Positions 1 through 4,777 of a stretch of DNA of 5,411 nucleotides are shown piece after piece (within the stretch, counting starts at the first letter, position 1; each line of letters starts with the position of its first letter). Origin of the DNA: an uncultured Rhodocyclaceae bacterium. Its GTDB lineage: Bacteria; Pseudomonadota; Gammaproteobacteria; Burkholderiales; Rhodocyclaceae. Made by a program: the position numbers and the translations under genes. The stretch covers positions 1 through 5,411 of the forward strand of contig URNG01000153.1 of the NCBI GenBank assembly GCA_900549295.1. The letters are read 5' to 3'. The notes beneath the pieces were generated by a model. It was not told where the DNA came from and searched no databases. It worked only from the letters and a program-made list of their open reading frames with translations.

Positions 1-216
1 GCGGCAGCGCGCCGCCAGTTCCGCAGCGCCCGCCGCTTCGCTCAACACGGCGAAGCGCGGAGCGAATTCCTGGCACTGGGCGAACAGCTTGTCCACCTGA
101 CGCTGCGCGCACAGCGCGAACACGCGATAACGCTCCGGGTGGCGGCGGATGACGTCGAGCGTGCTGCCGCCGATCGACCCGGTCGAGCCGAGTACCGTGA
201 TCTGCTGCGCGTTCAT
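1..216 (-). CDS. dxr: 1-deoxy-D-xylulose 5-phosphate reductoisomerase, N-terminal 72 codons (cut by window edge)
   Basis: Dxr catalyses the NADPH-dependent rearrangement and reduction of DXP to 2-C-methyl-D-erythritol 4-phosphate, the committed step of the MEP isoprenoid pathway, in the cytosol. Only the first 72 residues are visible. They begin MNAQQITVLGSTGSIGGSTL, where GSTGSIG (about residues 10-16) is the family's NADPH-binding loop, followed by the usual 'STLDVIRRHPERYRVFAL' type segment. The reading frame stays open to the window edge, so the catalytic domain lies outside. The start is the ATG whose first bases overlap the cdsA stop (ATGA, 4-base overlap). No clear Shine-Dalgarno is seen just upstream, so translation is probably coupled to cdsA. 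It is the last visible gene of the pyrH-frr-uppS-cdsA-dxr cluster; its product feeds the isoprenoid pathway that supplies UppS. Identity is secure. Confidence 0.96.
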   Translation of the reverse strand, partial: MNAQQITVLGSTGSIGGSTLDVIRRHPERYRVFALCAQRQVDKLFAQCQEFAPRFAVLSEAAGAAELAARCR

Positions 217-1043
217 GCGTGGTGCAGGAAAGCGAGCCAGGCGAGCGCCGCCAGCGGCAGGGTGGAGGTGAGGCTGTCGATGCGGTCGAGCACGCCGCCG
301 TGGCCGGGCAGAACGTTGCTGCTGTCCTTGATGCCAGCCTTGCGCTTCAACAAGGATTCAAACAGGTCGCCGATGATGCTGACCAGCGTGGCTAGCACCA
401 GGGCCAGCATCCAGGCCGTCAGCGGCACTTTGCCGGCGAGCAGGAAATGGCCGATCACCAGACCGTAAAGCATGACGCCGACGAAAGCGCCGAGCGCGCC
501 TTCCTGGGTCTTGCCCGGACTGATGCTGGGCGCGAGCTTGTTCCTGCCGAATTTGCGCCCGGCGAAATACGCCGCGATGTCGGCCATCCATACCAGCGCC
601 ATCACCGCCAGCAGAACGCCCGGATGCAGGGCGCGCAACTGCACCATGGCAAGCCAGGTCGGCAGCAGCACCACCGCGCCCACCAGCAGCCCCGGCAGGC
701 TGGATGGACGCCACTGGCGATTCAGCCAGACCGGCACGAGAAACAGCCAGAAAACCACGGAAACCGCATACAACCCGAGCGCCCACGGCGTATCCGGCGT
801 AAAACCGCCGATGCCGAGCGTCAGCGGGTCGATCTGCGCCAGCGCGGCGCAGAAAAGCGCTGCCGCCGCGCCGAGCGCAAGACGCGCGTTTTTCTGCCAG
901 CCGAGCAATGCCCCCCATTCCCAGGCGGCCACGCCGATCACCGCCGCCGTCAGCAAGGCCCAGGCGGCCTGCGGCAGCCAGAACAGGCTCGGCAGCAGCA
1001 CCCCGACCAGAACGAGGGCGGTGATGATCCGGGTCTTAAGCAT
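213..1043 (-). CDS. cdsA: Phosphatidate cytidylyltransferase (CDP-diglyceride synthase)
   Basis: CdsA is an integral inner-membrane enzyme that makes CDP-diacylglycerol from CTP and phosphatidic acid, the precursor of all bacterial phospholipids. The 276-residue product is of normal length and very hydrophobic, with multiple predicted membrane spans (for example about residues 8-45, 56-70, 90-107, 118-134, 143-161, 184-203, 209-226). The family signature is complete near the C-terminus: S230-LLKRK, K239-D240, then PGHGG (246-250) and LDRIDS (252-257). A second conserved segment, DIAAYFAGRKFGRNKLAP (155-172) with SPGKTQEG (175-182), is also intact. The ATG lies inside the 3' end of uppS (8-base overlap), preceded by only a weak GGAA; the stop overlaps the dxr start. 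Both arrangements suggest translational coupling in one transcript. No oddities in the protein. Confidence 0.97.
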   Translation of the reverse strand: MLKTRIITALVLVGVLLPSLFWLPQAAWALLTAAVIGVAAWEWGALLGWQKNARLALGAAAALFCAALAQIDPLTLGIGGFTPDTPWALGLYAVSVVFWLFLVPVWLNRQWRPSSLPGLLVGAVVLLPTWLAMVQLRALHPGVLLAVMALVWMADIAAYFAGRKFGRNKLAPSISPGKTQEGALGAFVGVMLYGLVIGHFLLAGKVPLTAWMLALVLATLVSIIGDLFESLLKRKAGIKDSSNVLPGHGGVLDRIDSLTSTLPLAALAWLAFLHHA

Positions 1044-1797
1044 GGGGCGGTTCCGTTAACTGTTCGCTGGTGCGCCCGAAACGGCGCTCGCGTTGCTGGT
1101 AGGAGGCGATGGCCCGGTCGAATTCGACGGTATCGAACTCCGGCCACAGCGTCGGCGTGAAGTAGAACTCGGTGTAGGCCATCTGCCAGAGCAGGAAATT
1201 GCTCACCCGCGCCTCGCCGCCCGTGCGGATGTACAGATCCGGCTCCGGCGCGTAGGCCATGGACAAATACGGTTCGAGATCGCTTTCCGTCCACTGCCCG
1301 GCCTTTTCCGGCTGCGCCGCGGCCAGACGATTCACCGCTTGCAGGATGTCCCAGCGCCCGCCGTAGTTGGCGGCGATGGTCAGATGCAGGGCGGTATTGG
1401 CGGCGGTTTGTTCTTCCGCCTGCCGGATCAGCGCCTGCAAACGCGGCTCGAAGCGTGACAGATCGCCGATCACCCGCAGGCGCACGCCGTTACGCTGCAA
1501 GCGCTCGACTTCCTGTTCCAGCGCCTTGACGAACAACTGCATGAGCAGGCTGACCTCTTCCAGCGGACGCCGCCAGTTTTCCGAGGAAAAGGCGAACAGG
1601 GTGAGGTAGCCGATGCCGCGTTCCAGGCAGGCGCGCACCATCTCGCGCACCAGTTCGACGCCTTTGACGTGGCCCGCCACGCGCGGCAGAAAACGCTTTT
1701 TTGCCCAGCGTCCGTTGCCGTCCATGATGACCGCGACGTGCCCGGGAACCGCTGCGGCAACCGGAATCTCCTGCGTCGAGCTGGAAAAAAGACCCAT
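1036..1797 (-). CDS. uppS: Undecaprenyl diphosphate synthase (cis-prenyltransferase)
   Basis: UppS adds eight isopentenyl units in cis to farnesyl diphosphate, giving the C55 undecaprenyl diphosphate from which the lipid carrier of peptidoglycan and O-antigen synthesis is made. The 253-residue protein carries the expected motifs: MDGNGRWAKKR at 25-35 with the catalytic-type Asp26, FSSENW at 70-75, and RTGGEARVSNFLLWQ at 191-205 with the diphosphate-binding arginines, then AYTEFYFTPTLWPEF. Length and motif spacing match the bacterial family. The start at 1797 gives an N-terminus (MGLFSSST...) of the form usual in betaproteobacterial homologues. It lies 12 bases after the frr stop, and the DNA just upstream (CCGCTGCCCTGC) shows no purine-rich ribosome site, so coupling to frr is likely. 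It overlaps cdsA by 8 bases. Confidence 0.97.
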   Translation of the reverse strand: MGLFSSSTQEIPVAAAVPGHVAVIMDGNGRWAKKRFLPRVAGHVKGVELVREMVRACLERGIGYLTLFAFSSENWRRPLEEVSLLMQLFVKALEQEVERLQRNGVRLRVIGDLSRFEPRLQALIRQAEEQTAANTALHLTIAANYGGRWDILQAVNRLAAAQPEKAGQWTESDLEPYLSMAYAPEPDLYIRTGGEARVSNFLLWQMAYTEFYFTPTLWPEFDTVEFDRAIASYQQRERRFGRTSEQLTEPPHA

Positions 1798-1809
1798 GCA
1801 GGGCAGCGG

Positions 1810-2367
1810 TCAGATCTGCATCAGCTCGGCCTCTTTGGCGGCGAGCATCTTGTCGACTTCGACGATGTTTTTGTCGGTGAGCTTCTGCACGTCATCCTGG
1901 GCGCGGCGCTCGTCGTCTTCCGAGATTTCGCTCTTCTTGACGGCGTCCTTCAGGTGGGTGTTGGCGTCGCGGCGCAGGTTGCGGATCGCCACCTTGGCCC
2001 CCTCGCCTTCATTCTTCACCACTTTGATCATTTCCTTGCGCCGCTCTTCAGTCAAAGCCGGCATCGGCACGCGGATCAATTCGCCCTGGGTGGCCGGGTT
2101 GAGGCCCAGATCGCAGTCGCGGATGGCGCGCTCGACCTTCTGCACCATGTTCTTTTCCCACGGCTGAACGCCGAGCGTGCGGGCATCGACCAGGGTGATA
2201 TTGGCAACCTGGTTCACCGGCACCATCGAGCCGTAATAATCGACCTGGACATGGTCGAGCAGGCCGACGTGGGCGCGGCCCGTGCGAATTTTCTGGAGGT
2301 CGAGCTTGAGCGCCTCCAGCGTTTTGAGCATTTTTGCTTCGGCGGTTTTCTTGAGTTCGGCAATCAT
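1810..2367 (-). CDS. frr: Ribosome recycling factor
   Basis: Frr acts with EF-G after termination to split the 70S ribosome so that its subunits can be reused. The 185-residue product has exactly the usual family length and is colinear with it: MIAELKKTAEAKM at the N-terminus, KIRTGRAHVGLLD about 28-40 leading into the small beta domain, DLGLNPATQGELIRVPMP near 99-116, TEERRKEM, then RNLRRDAN and SEDDERRAQDDVQKLTD and the C-terminal KEAELMQI. A GTG immediately precedes the ATG (GTGATG). I choose the ATG at 2367 because it gives the standard N-terminus and sits about 8 bases after a GAGG Shine-Dalgarno. The gene follows pyrH after a 33-base gap containing three CTGAGG copies and precedes uppS by 12 bases. 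Identity is secure; only the one-codon start choice is open. Confidence 0.97.
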   Translation of the reverse strand: MIAELKKTAEAKMLKTLEALKLDLQKIRTGRAHVGLLDHVQVDYYGSMVPVNQVANITLVDARTLGVQPWEKNMVQKVERAIRDCDLGLNPATQGELIRVPMPALTEERRKEMIKVVKNEGEGAKVAIRNLRRDANTHLKDAVKKSEISEDDERRAQDDVQKLTDKNIVEVDKMLAAKEAELMQI

Positions 2368-2400
2368 CACTTTTTCCTCAGTTTCCTCAGCCTCAGTGAC

Positions 2401-3120
2401 TCAGCAATAGACCAGCGTGCCTTCGTTTTCGCCGCACACCACGCGCTTCAAAGCGCCGGGCTTGAAAATGGAGAACACGTTGATCGGCAGTTTCTGATCG
2501 CGGCACAGCGCAAAGGCTGTGGCGTCCATGACGGCCAGATTCTGCGCAATCGCCTCGTTGAAACTGATCTTGTCGTAGCGCGTGGCGCTCGCGTCCTTCT
2601 TGGGATCGGCGGTGTAGATGCCGTCGACCTTGGTCGCTTTCAGCACGATGTCCGCGCCGATTTCGGAGCCGCGCAGCGCCGCTGCGGTATCGGTGGTGAA
2701 GAAGGGATTGCCGGTGCCGGCCCCGAAGATCACCACCTTGCCTTCTTCCAGATAGCGGATGGCCTTGCCGCGGATGTACGGCTCGACCACCTGCTCGACG
2801 TTGAGGGCCGATTGCACGCGCGAATCCAGCCCGATACGGCGCATGGTGTCGGAAAGCGCCATGGCGTTCATCACCGTGGCGAGCATCCCCATGTAATCGG
2901 CGGTGGCGCGATCCATCCCGGTGGCCGTGCCGGCCATGCCGCGAAAGATGTTGCCGCCGCCGATCACCACCCCGATTTCCACCCCGAGTTCCGCCACCGC
3001 CTTCACTTCCTGACAGATGTCGGTGATAACCTGCGGGTTGATCCCGTAGGCATCGCTGCCCATCAGGGCTTCACCGGACAACTTGAGCAAAATGCGTTTG
3101 TATTGGGTGGCGGCGGTCAT
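2401..3120 (-). CDS. pyrH: Uridylate kinase (UMP kinase)
   Basis: PyrH is the hexameric bacterial UMP kinase of the amino-acid-kinase fold, phosphorylating UMP to UDP with ATP for pyrimidine nucleotide and sugar-nucleotide synthesis. The 239 residues include KLSGEA (13-18), the glycine-rich GGGNIFRG (54-61), DYMGMLATVMNAMAL (75-89), GTGNPFFTTD (135-144), ATKVDGIYTADP (162-173) and the C-terminal KPGALKRVVCGENEGTL. The start at 3120 is chosen because it yields the normal N-terminus and has GAGGA about 7 bases upstream; the frame is open further upstream but that extension overlaps comM and is not PyrH-like. Normally tsf precedes this gene. Here only a probable tsf stub and then a truncated comM lie upstream, so pyrH appears cut off from its usual rpsB-tsf promoter. 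Confidence 0.97.
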   Translation of the reverse strand: MTAATQYKRILLKLSGEALMGSDAYGINPQVITDICQEVKAVAELGVEIGVVIGGGNIFRGMAGTATGMDRATADYMGMLATVMNAMALSDTMRRIGLDSRVQSALNVEQVVEPYIRGKAIRYLEEGKVVIFGAGTGNPFFTTDTAAALRGSEIGADIVLKATKVDGIYTADPKKDASATRYDKISFNEAIAQNLAVMDATAFALCRDQKLPINVFSIFKPGALKRVVCGENEGTLVYC

Positions 3121-3161
3121 CGGGGTTTCCTCGGGGTTGCCTTCAAGGGCGTTGCGGCAGA

Positions 3162-3185
3162 TTACTTGTTGGCGGCGGCAGCGGC
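3162..3185 (-). pseudogene. tsf: Probable 3' end stub of tsf (EF-Ts C-terminal codons and stop)
   Basis: Read in a frame different from comM, this stretch gives Ala-Ala-Ala-Ala-Ala-Asn-Lys followed by TAA, 41 bases before the pyrH ATG. From memory, many betaproteobacterial EF-Ts proteins end in an alanine-rich tail closing with one or two lysines, and tsf is the gene normally directly upstream of pyrH. The stub plus a normal-looking spacer therefore suggests the native pyrH neighbourhood extends to about 3185, with foreign comM sequence beyond. It is too short for certainty, and an Ala run is easy to obtain from GCC repeats. Confidence 0.55.
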
Positions 3186-3187
3186 GT
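3171..3187. other. Rearrangement or assembly junction between comM and tsf-pyrH neighbourhoods
   Basis: On the minus strand this reads as a CCG/GCC-rich run (CGCCGCTGCCGCCGCC). In the comM frame it encodes Thr-Pro-Leu-Pro-Pro, acceptable as the start of the ComM interdomain linker. In the tsf frame it encodes the Ala5 tail. Sequence to the right is clear comM, and to the left is the pyrH leader. The shared triplet run means the exact crossover cannot be placed more finely, and it could have served as microhomology for an end-joining event or for a short-k-mer misassembly. Confidence 0.7.
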
Positions 3188-3698
3188 GTGGCCATTGAGA
3201 TGGGCGGCGATCTCCAGCAGGTGGTCGGCGGCCAGTACGACCAGCCCGGAGGCCAGGCAGGCTTCCTCGGCGTTGGCCTTCGGCACCACCAGGGTGCGTC
3301 CGGCGGCACGGGCGGCCAGCGCCGCCGGCAGCACGCCGCGTACCGGCCGCAGCTCGCCCGACAGGGCCAGCTCGCCGAGGCACTCCAGCGTGATCAGGGT
3401 TTCAGCCGGCACCTGTCCGTTGGCGGCGAGGATGCCCAGGGCGATAGCCAGGTCGAAGCGCCCGCCATCCTTGGGCAGGTCGGCGGGCGCCAGGTTGAGG
3501 GTGATCCTGCGGGCGGGGAAATCGAACCCGGAATTCTGGATCGCGCTGCGCACGCGGTCCTTGCTTTCCTTGACGGCGGTCTCCGGCAGGCCGACCAGGG
3601 CCATGCCCGGCAGGCCGTTGGCCAGGTGCGCCTCGACCGAGACGGCCGGCGCTTCGACGCCCACCTGGGCGCGACTGTGGACGATGGCCAGGGACATG

Positions 3699-3713
3699 GA
3701 TCACTCCTTGATC
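3699..3713 (-). promoter_or_regulatory. comM ribosome binding site in the loop of a small hairpin
   Basis: On the minus strand the sequence is GATCA-AGGAG-TGATC: a perfect 5-base inverted repeat with the whole Shine-Dalgarno core AGGAG as the five-base loop, located just before the comM ATG. The stem is short and AT-containing, so it is at most marginally stable; the arrangement would leave the ribosome site exposed rather than hide it. Confidence 0.5.
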
Positions 3714-3731
3714 GCATGCCCGCCGATGGGC

Positions 3732-3992
3732 TTATTCGGCGGGGGGTGTCTGTTGGGCTTCCAGTTCCGCCAGCCGGGCTTCCAGTGCCTCAAGACGGGC
3801 GCGGGTGCGGGCGAGTACGGCCATCTGGCTGTCGAATTCCTCGCGGCTGACCAGATCCAGCTTGCCGAACGCGCTCTGCAGCAGGGCCTTGAGCTGGGCC
3901 TCGATCTCGCCGCGCGGCAGCGGGGTATCGCCGCTGAACAGGCGCGAGGCATGGCTGGCAAGGGTATCGAGGATGGCTTTGGGCGGCAGCAT
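3732..3992 (-). CDS. ubiK: UbiK-family (YqiC/BMFP domain) accessory factor for ubiquinone synthesis
   Basis: UbiK is a small trimeric coiled-coil protein that works with UbiJ in the soluble complex supporting aerobic ubiquinone synthesis in proteobacteria; the family also shows membrane-fusogenic behaviour in vitro. The product has 86 residues, a normal length. The first about 40 residues (MLPPKAILDTLASHASRLFS...) form the amphipathic N-terminal part. The diagnostic core follows: AFGKLDLVSREEFDSQMAVLARTRARLEALEARLAELE, about 41-78, where the last 25 residues have a leucine-heptad coiled-coil pattern. The ATG at 3992 gives the standard N-terminus; the frame is open further upstream but that extension is not family-like. 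Only a weak GGA precedes it. It lies 34 bases upstream of comM on the same strand and is divergent from glnK-amtB, a neighbourhood found in several proteobacteria. Identity by family is strong; function is by homology. Confidence 0.92.
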   Translation of the reverse strand: MLPPKAILDTLASHASRLFSGDTPLPRGEIEAQLKALLQSAFGKLDLVSREEFDSQMAVLARTRARLEALEARLAELEAQQTPPAE

Positions 3993-4019
3993 GGTGGATT
4001 CCGTTGGTAAACGGCGGCC

Positions 4020-4025
4020 AGTGTA
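4020..4025 (-). promoter_or_regulatory. Candidate -10 element of a ubiK promoter
   Basis: The minus strand reads TGCTACACT, an extended -10 like element (TG-n-TACACT) 28 bases before the ubiK ATG. No convincing TTGACA-like -35 box is found at normal spacing; the region there is GC-rich and holds an inverted repeat. Position is sensible for a leader of about 20 bases, but support is only the hexamer. Confidence 0.35.
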
Positions 4026-4040
4026 GCACGCCCTCCCCGA

Positions 4041-4058
4041 GCCCCTTCGCCAGGGGGC
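4041..4058. repeat. GC-rich inverted repeat upstream of ubiK
   Basis: GCCCCTTCGCCAGGGGGC can pair as CCCCT/AGGGG with a five-base loop, or GCCCC/GGGGC with an eight-base loop. The only nearby T-run on the plus strand (4068-4072) is about ten bases away, and the minus strand has none, so it does not look like an intrinsic terminator. It falls where the -35 region of the ubiK promoter would be. Confidence 0.4.
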
Positions 4059-4060
4059 GG

Positions 4061-4077
4061 TGCACGATTTTTGATCA
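4061..4077 (+). promoter_or_regulatory. Candidate distal NtrC binding site
   Basis: TGCACGATTTTTGATCA agrees with the NtrC consensus TGCACCA-N3-TGGTGCA at about 10 of 14 defined positions. The left half is nearly perfect and the right half weak. Its centre is 33 bases, about three helical turns, upstream of the stronger site at 4094-4110, as is typical for paired NtrC dimers at glnA- and glnK-type enhancers. The centre is about 145 bases before the inferred glnK start site. Confidence 0.5.
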
Positions 4078-4093
4078 CCTTGGTGGTTGGCAG

Positions 4094-4110
4094 TGCACCA
4101 ATGTGGCGCA
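4094..4110 (+). promoter_or_regulatory. NtrC binding site (upstream activator sequence for glnK-amtB)
   Basis: TGCACCAATGTGGCGCA matches TGCACCA-N3-TGGTGCA at 13 of the 14 defined positions; the only difference is C for T in the right half. NtrC-phosphate bound at such sites contacts sigma-54 polymerase by DNA looping under nitrogen limitation. The centre is about 112 bases upstream of the inferred transcription start, in the classical enhancer range. The site also lies about 100 bases upstream of the divergent ubiK. Confidence 0.75.
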
Positions 4111-4119
4111 CGGTGCGCC
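4105..4119. repeat. Perfect 6-base inverted repeat overlapping the NtrC site
   Basis: GGCGCA-CGG-TGCGCC has a 6-base stem with a three-base centre. Its left arm is the right half of the NtrC-like site at 4094-4110, and its right arm GGTGCG resembles a further NtrC half-site, though not at canonical spacing. It may be an extra operator element or chance in GC-rich DNA. Confidence 0.4.
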
Positions 4120-4186
4120 CGCCCGGTTTTCCCGGATTCCCCGCTGGAGCCGCCTAACTTCCTGAAAAAGTGGCCTTTTGGCATAG

Positions 4187-4203
4187 CTGGCAAGCTTTCT
4201 GCT
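4187..4203 (+). promoter_or_regulatory. Sigma-54 (-24/-12) promoter for glnK-amtB
   Basis: CTGGCAAGCTTTCTGCT fits the sigma-54 consensus YTGGCACG-N4-TTGCW with two mismatches. The invariant GG (4189-4190) and GC (4201-4202) are separated by exactly ten bases. Transcription would begin near 4214, leaving a leader of about 188 bases before the glnK ATG. The paired NtrC-like sites upstream at enhancer distance and the nitrogen genes downstream support the call. Confidence 0.78.
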
Positions 4204-4213
4204 TTACACCCCG

Positions 4214-4401
4214 TGACGCGTGCACCGATGCAGTACCGGTGGACAGGATGAGGCGGGGGAGTGCCTCACCGGATGCGGTTGGTGGCATCGCTCGGGCCGG
4301 ACGCCGGTGCGGATGATGCGTTTCAAAAGCCAGACACTGCGCTTAGACTTGAGCCGGGTTCGTTTTCCTGGGGCGAGTCCATCAAAACGGGAGAGAGTTT
4401 C
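4214..4401 (+). other. Long glnK 5' leader with three small hairpins
   Basis: This is the inferred untranslated region between the sigma-54 start and glnK. Three short inverted repeats follow one another: CACCG/CGGTG (4223-4241, 9-base loop), TGAGGC/GCCTCA (4249-4268, 8-base loop) and GATGC/GCATC (4272-4289, 8-base loop). No known riboswitch is recognised and there is no T-run for termination. A weak sigma-70 like pair TTTCAA (4321-4326), 17 bases, TAGACT (4344-4349) could give a second, shorter transcript, but it has poor consensus agreement. The rest of the stretch shows nothing further I can name. Confidence 0.4.
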
Positions 4402-4740
4402 ATGAAACTAGTCACTGCCATCATCAAGCCGTTCAAGCTGGACGACGTGCGCGAGTCGCTGTCGGAGATCGGCGTGCAGGGCATCACCGTGACCGAAGTC
4501 AAAGGCTTCGGTCGGCAGAAGGGCCACACCGAGCTGTATCGCGGCGCGGAGTATGTGGTCGATTTCCTGCCCAAGGTGAAGATCGACGTGGCCATCGCCG
4601 ACGACCAGCTGGACCGTGTCATCGAGGCGATCACCAAGGCGGCCAACACCGGCAAGATCGGTGACGGCAAGATCTTCGTCGTCAATCTGGAACAGGCCAT
4701 CCGCATCCGTACCGGCGAAACCGGCACCGACGCAGTTTAA
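4402..4740 (+). CDS. glnK: PII nitrogen regulatory protein GlnK
   Basis: GlnK is a trimeric cytosolic PII signal protein that senses 2-oxoglutarate, ATP/ADP and, via uridylylation, glutamine. When nitrogen becomes plentiful, unmodified GlnK docks its T-loop on the AmtB trimer and closes the ammonium channel. The 112-residue product has the family length. It opens MKLVTAIIKPFKLDDVRESL; the T-loop region GFGRQKGHTELYRGAEYVVDFLPK spans about 35-58, with Tyr51 of the YRGAEY motif as the expected uridylylation site. The second PII signature, TGKIGDGKIFV, lies about 83-93. The ATG at 4402 is preceded by GGGAGAGAG and gives the standard N-terminus. Sequence alone separates GlnK poorly from GlnB; the call rests on the amtB gene 37 bases downstream and the sigma-54/NtrC promoter. 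Expression is expected to rise on nitrogen limitation. Confidence 0.95.
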   Translation: MKLVTAIIKPFKLDDVRESLSEIGVQGITVTEVKGFGRQKGHTELYRGAEYVVDFLPKVKIDVAIADDQLDRVIEAITKAANTGKIGDGKIFVVNLEQAIRIRTGETGTDAV

Positions 4741-4777
4741 GCCTCAGAACCCCCAACACGCCCCAGGAGAAAAACAC

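Larger units (their letters stand above)
3143..3697 (-). pseudogene. comM: Truncated comM/yifB: N-terminal ChlI-like domain only, AAA+ part missing
   Basis: ComM (YifB) is a hexameric AAA+ helicase that promotes branch migration of incoming DNA during natural transformation; full-length members have about 500 residues. This frame encodes 184. Residues 1 to about 165 match the N-terminal domain well: MSLAIVHSRAQVGVEAPAVS, GLPGMALVGLPETAVKESKDRV (28-49), FPARRITLNLAPADLPKDGGRFDLAIALGIL (60-90), GELALSGELRPVRGVLP (108-124) and the VVPKANAEEA region (137-146). The coding then runs into PLPPPTSNLPQRP and stops, just where homologues have a linker before the AAA+ domain. No Walker A, Walker B or C-terminal Mg-chelatase domain is present. 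The last roughly 10 codons appear to be tsf/pyrH spacer read in another frame. The start has a strong AAGGAG 6 bases upstream. The product cannot be a working ATPase; a stable N-domain fragment is possible. Confidence 0.9.

Noticed and set aside
680..687. E. coli Chi octamer on the minus strand (CCACCAGC on plus)
   Set aside because: Chi sequences differ between lineages and one octamer inside a GC-rich gene is expected by chance.
447..1160. Long plus-strand frames opposite cdsA and uppS
   Set aside because: These are shadows of the real minus-strand genes; the products are rich in Arg, Gln and Pro and match nothing recognisable.
1669..3198. A 509-codon plus-strand open frame across uppS, frr, pyrH and the junction
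   Set aside because: It is antisense to three clearly recognised genes, its translation is low-complexity His/Asp/Gly-rich text with no family resemblance, and such long antisense frames are common in GC-rich coding DNA.
3121..3309. Upstream extension of pyrH in frame
   Set aside because: The added 63 residues (Trp/Pro/Arg-rich) are comM DNA read out of frame. The ATG at 3120 has a good ribosome site and gives the standard PyrH N-terminus.
4041..4072. Possible intrinsic terminator (GC hairpin then five Ts)
   Set aside because: The T-run is about ten bases from the stem and no gene ends on the plus strand before it; the arrangement does not fit termination of either divergent gene.
3993..4193. 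Longer start for ubiK
   Set aside because: The extension crosses the promoter region and NtrC-like site, and the family begins at the MLPPKAILD-type N-terminus.
4261..4401. Longer start for glnK from an upstream GTG
   Set aside because: PII proteins start MKLV-like and have about 112 residues; the ATG at 4402 has its own ribosome site.
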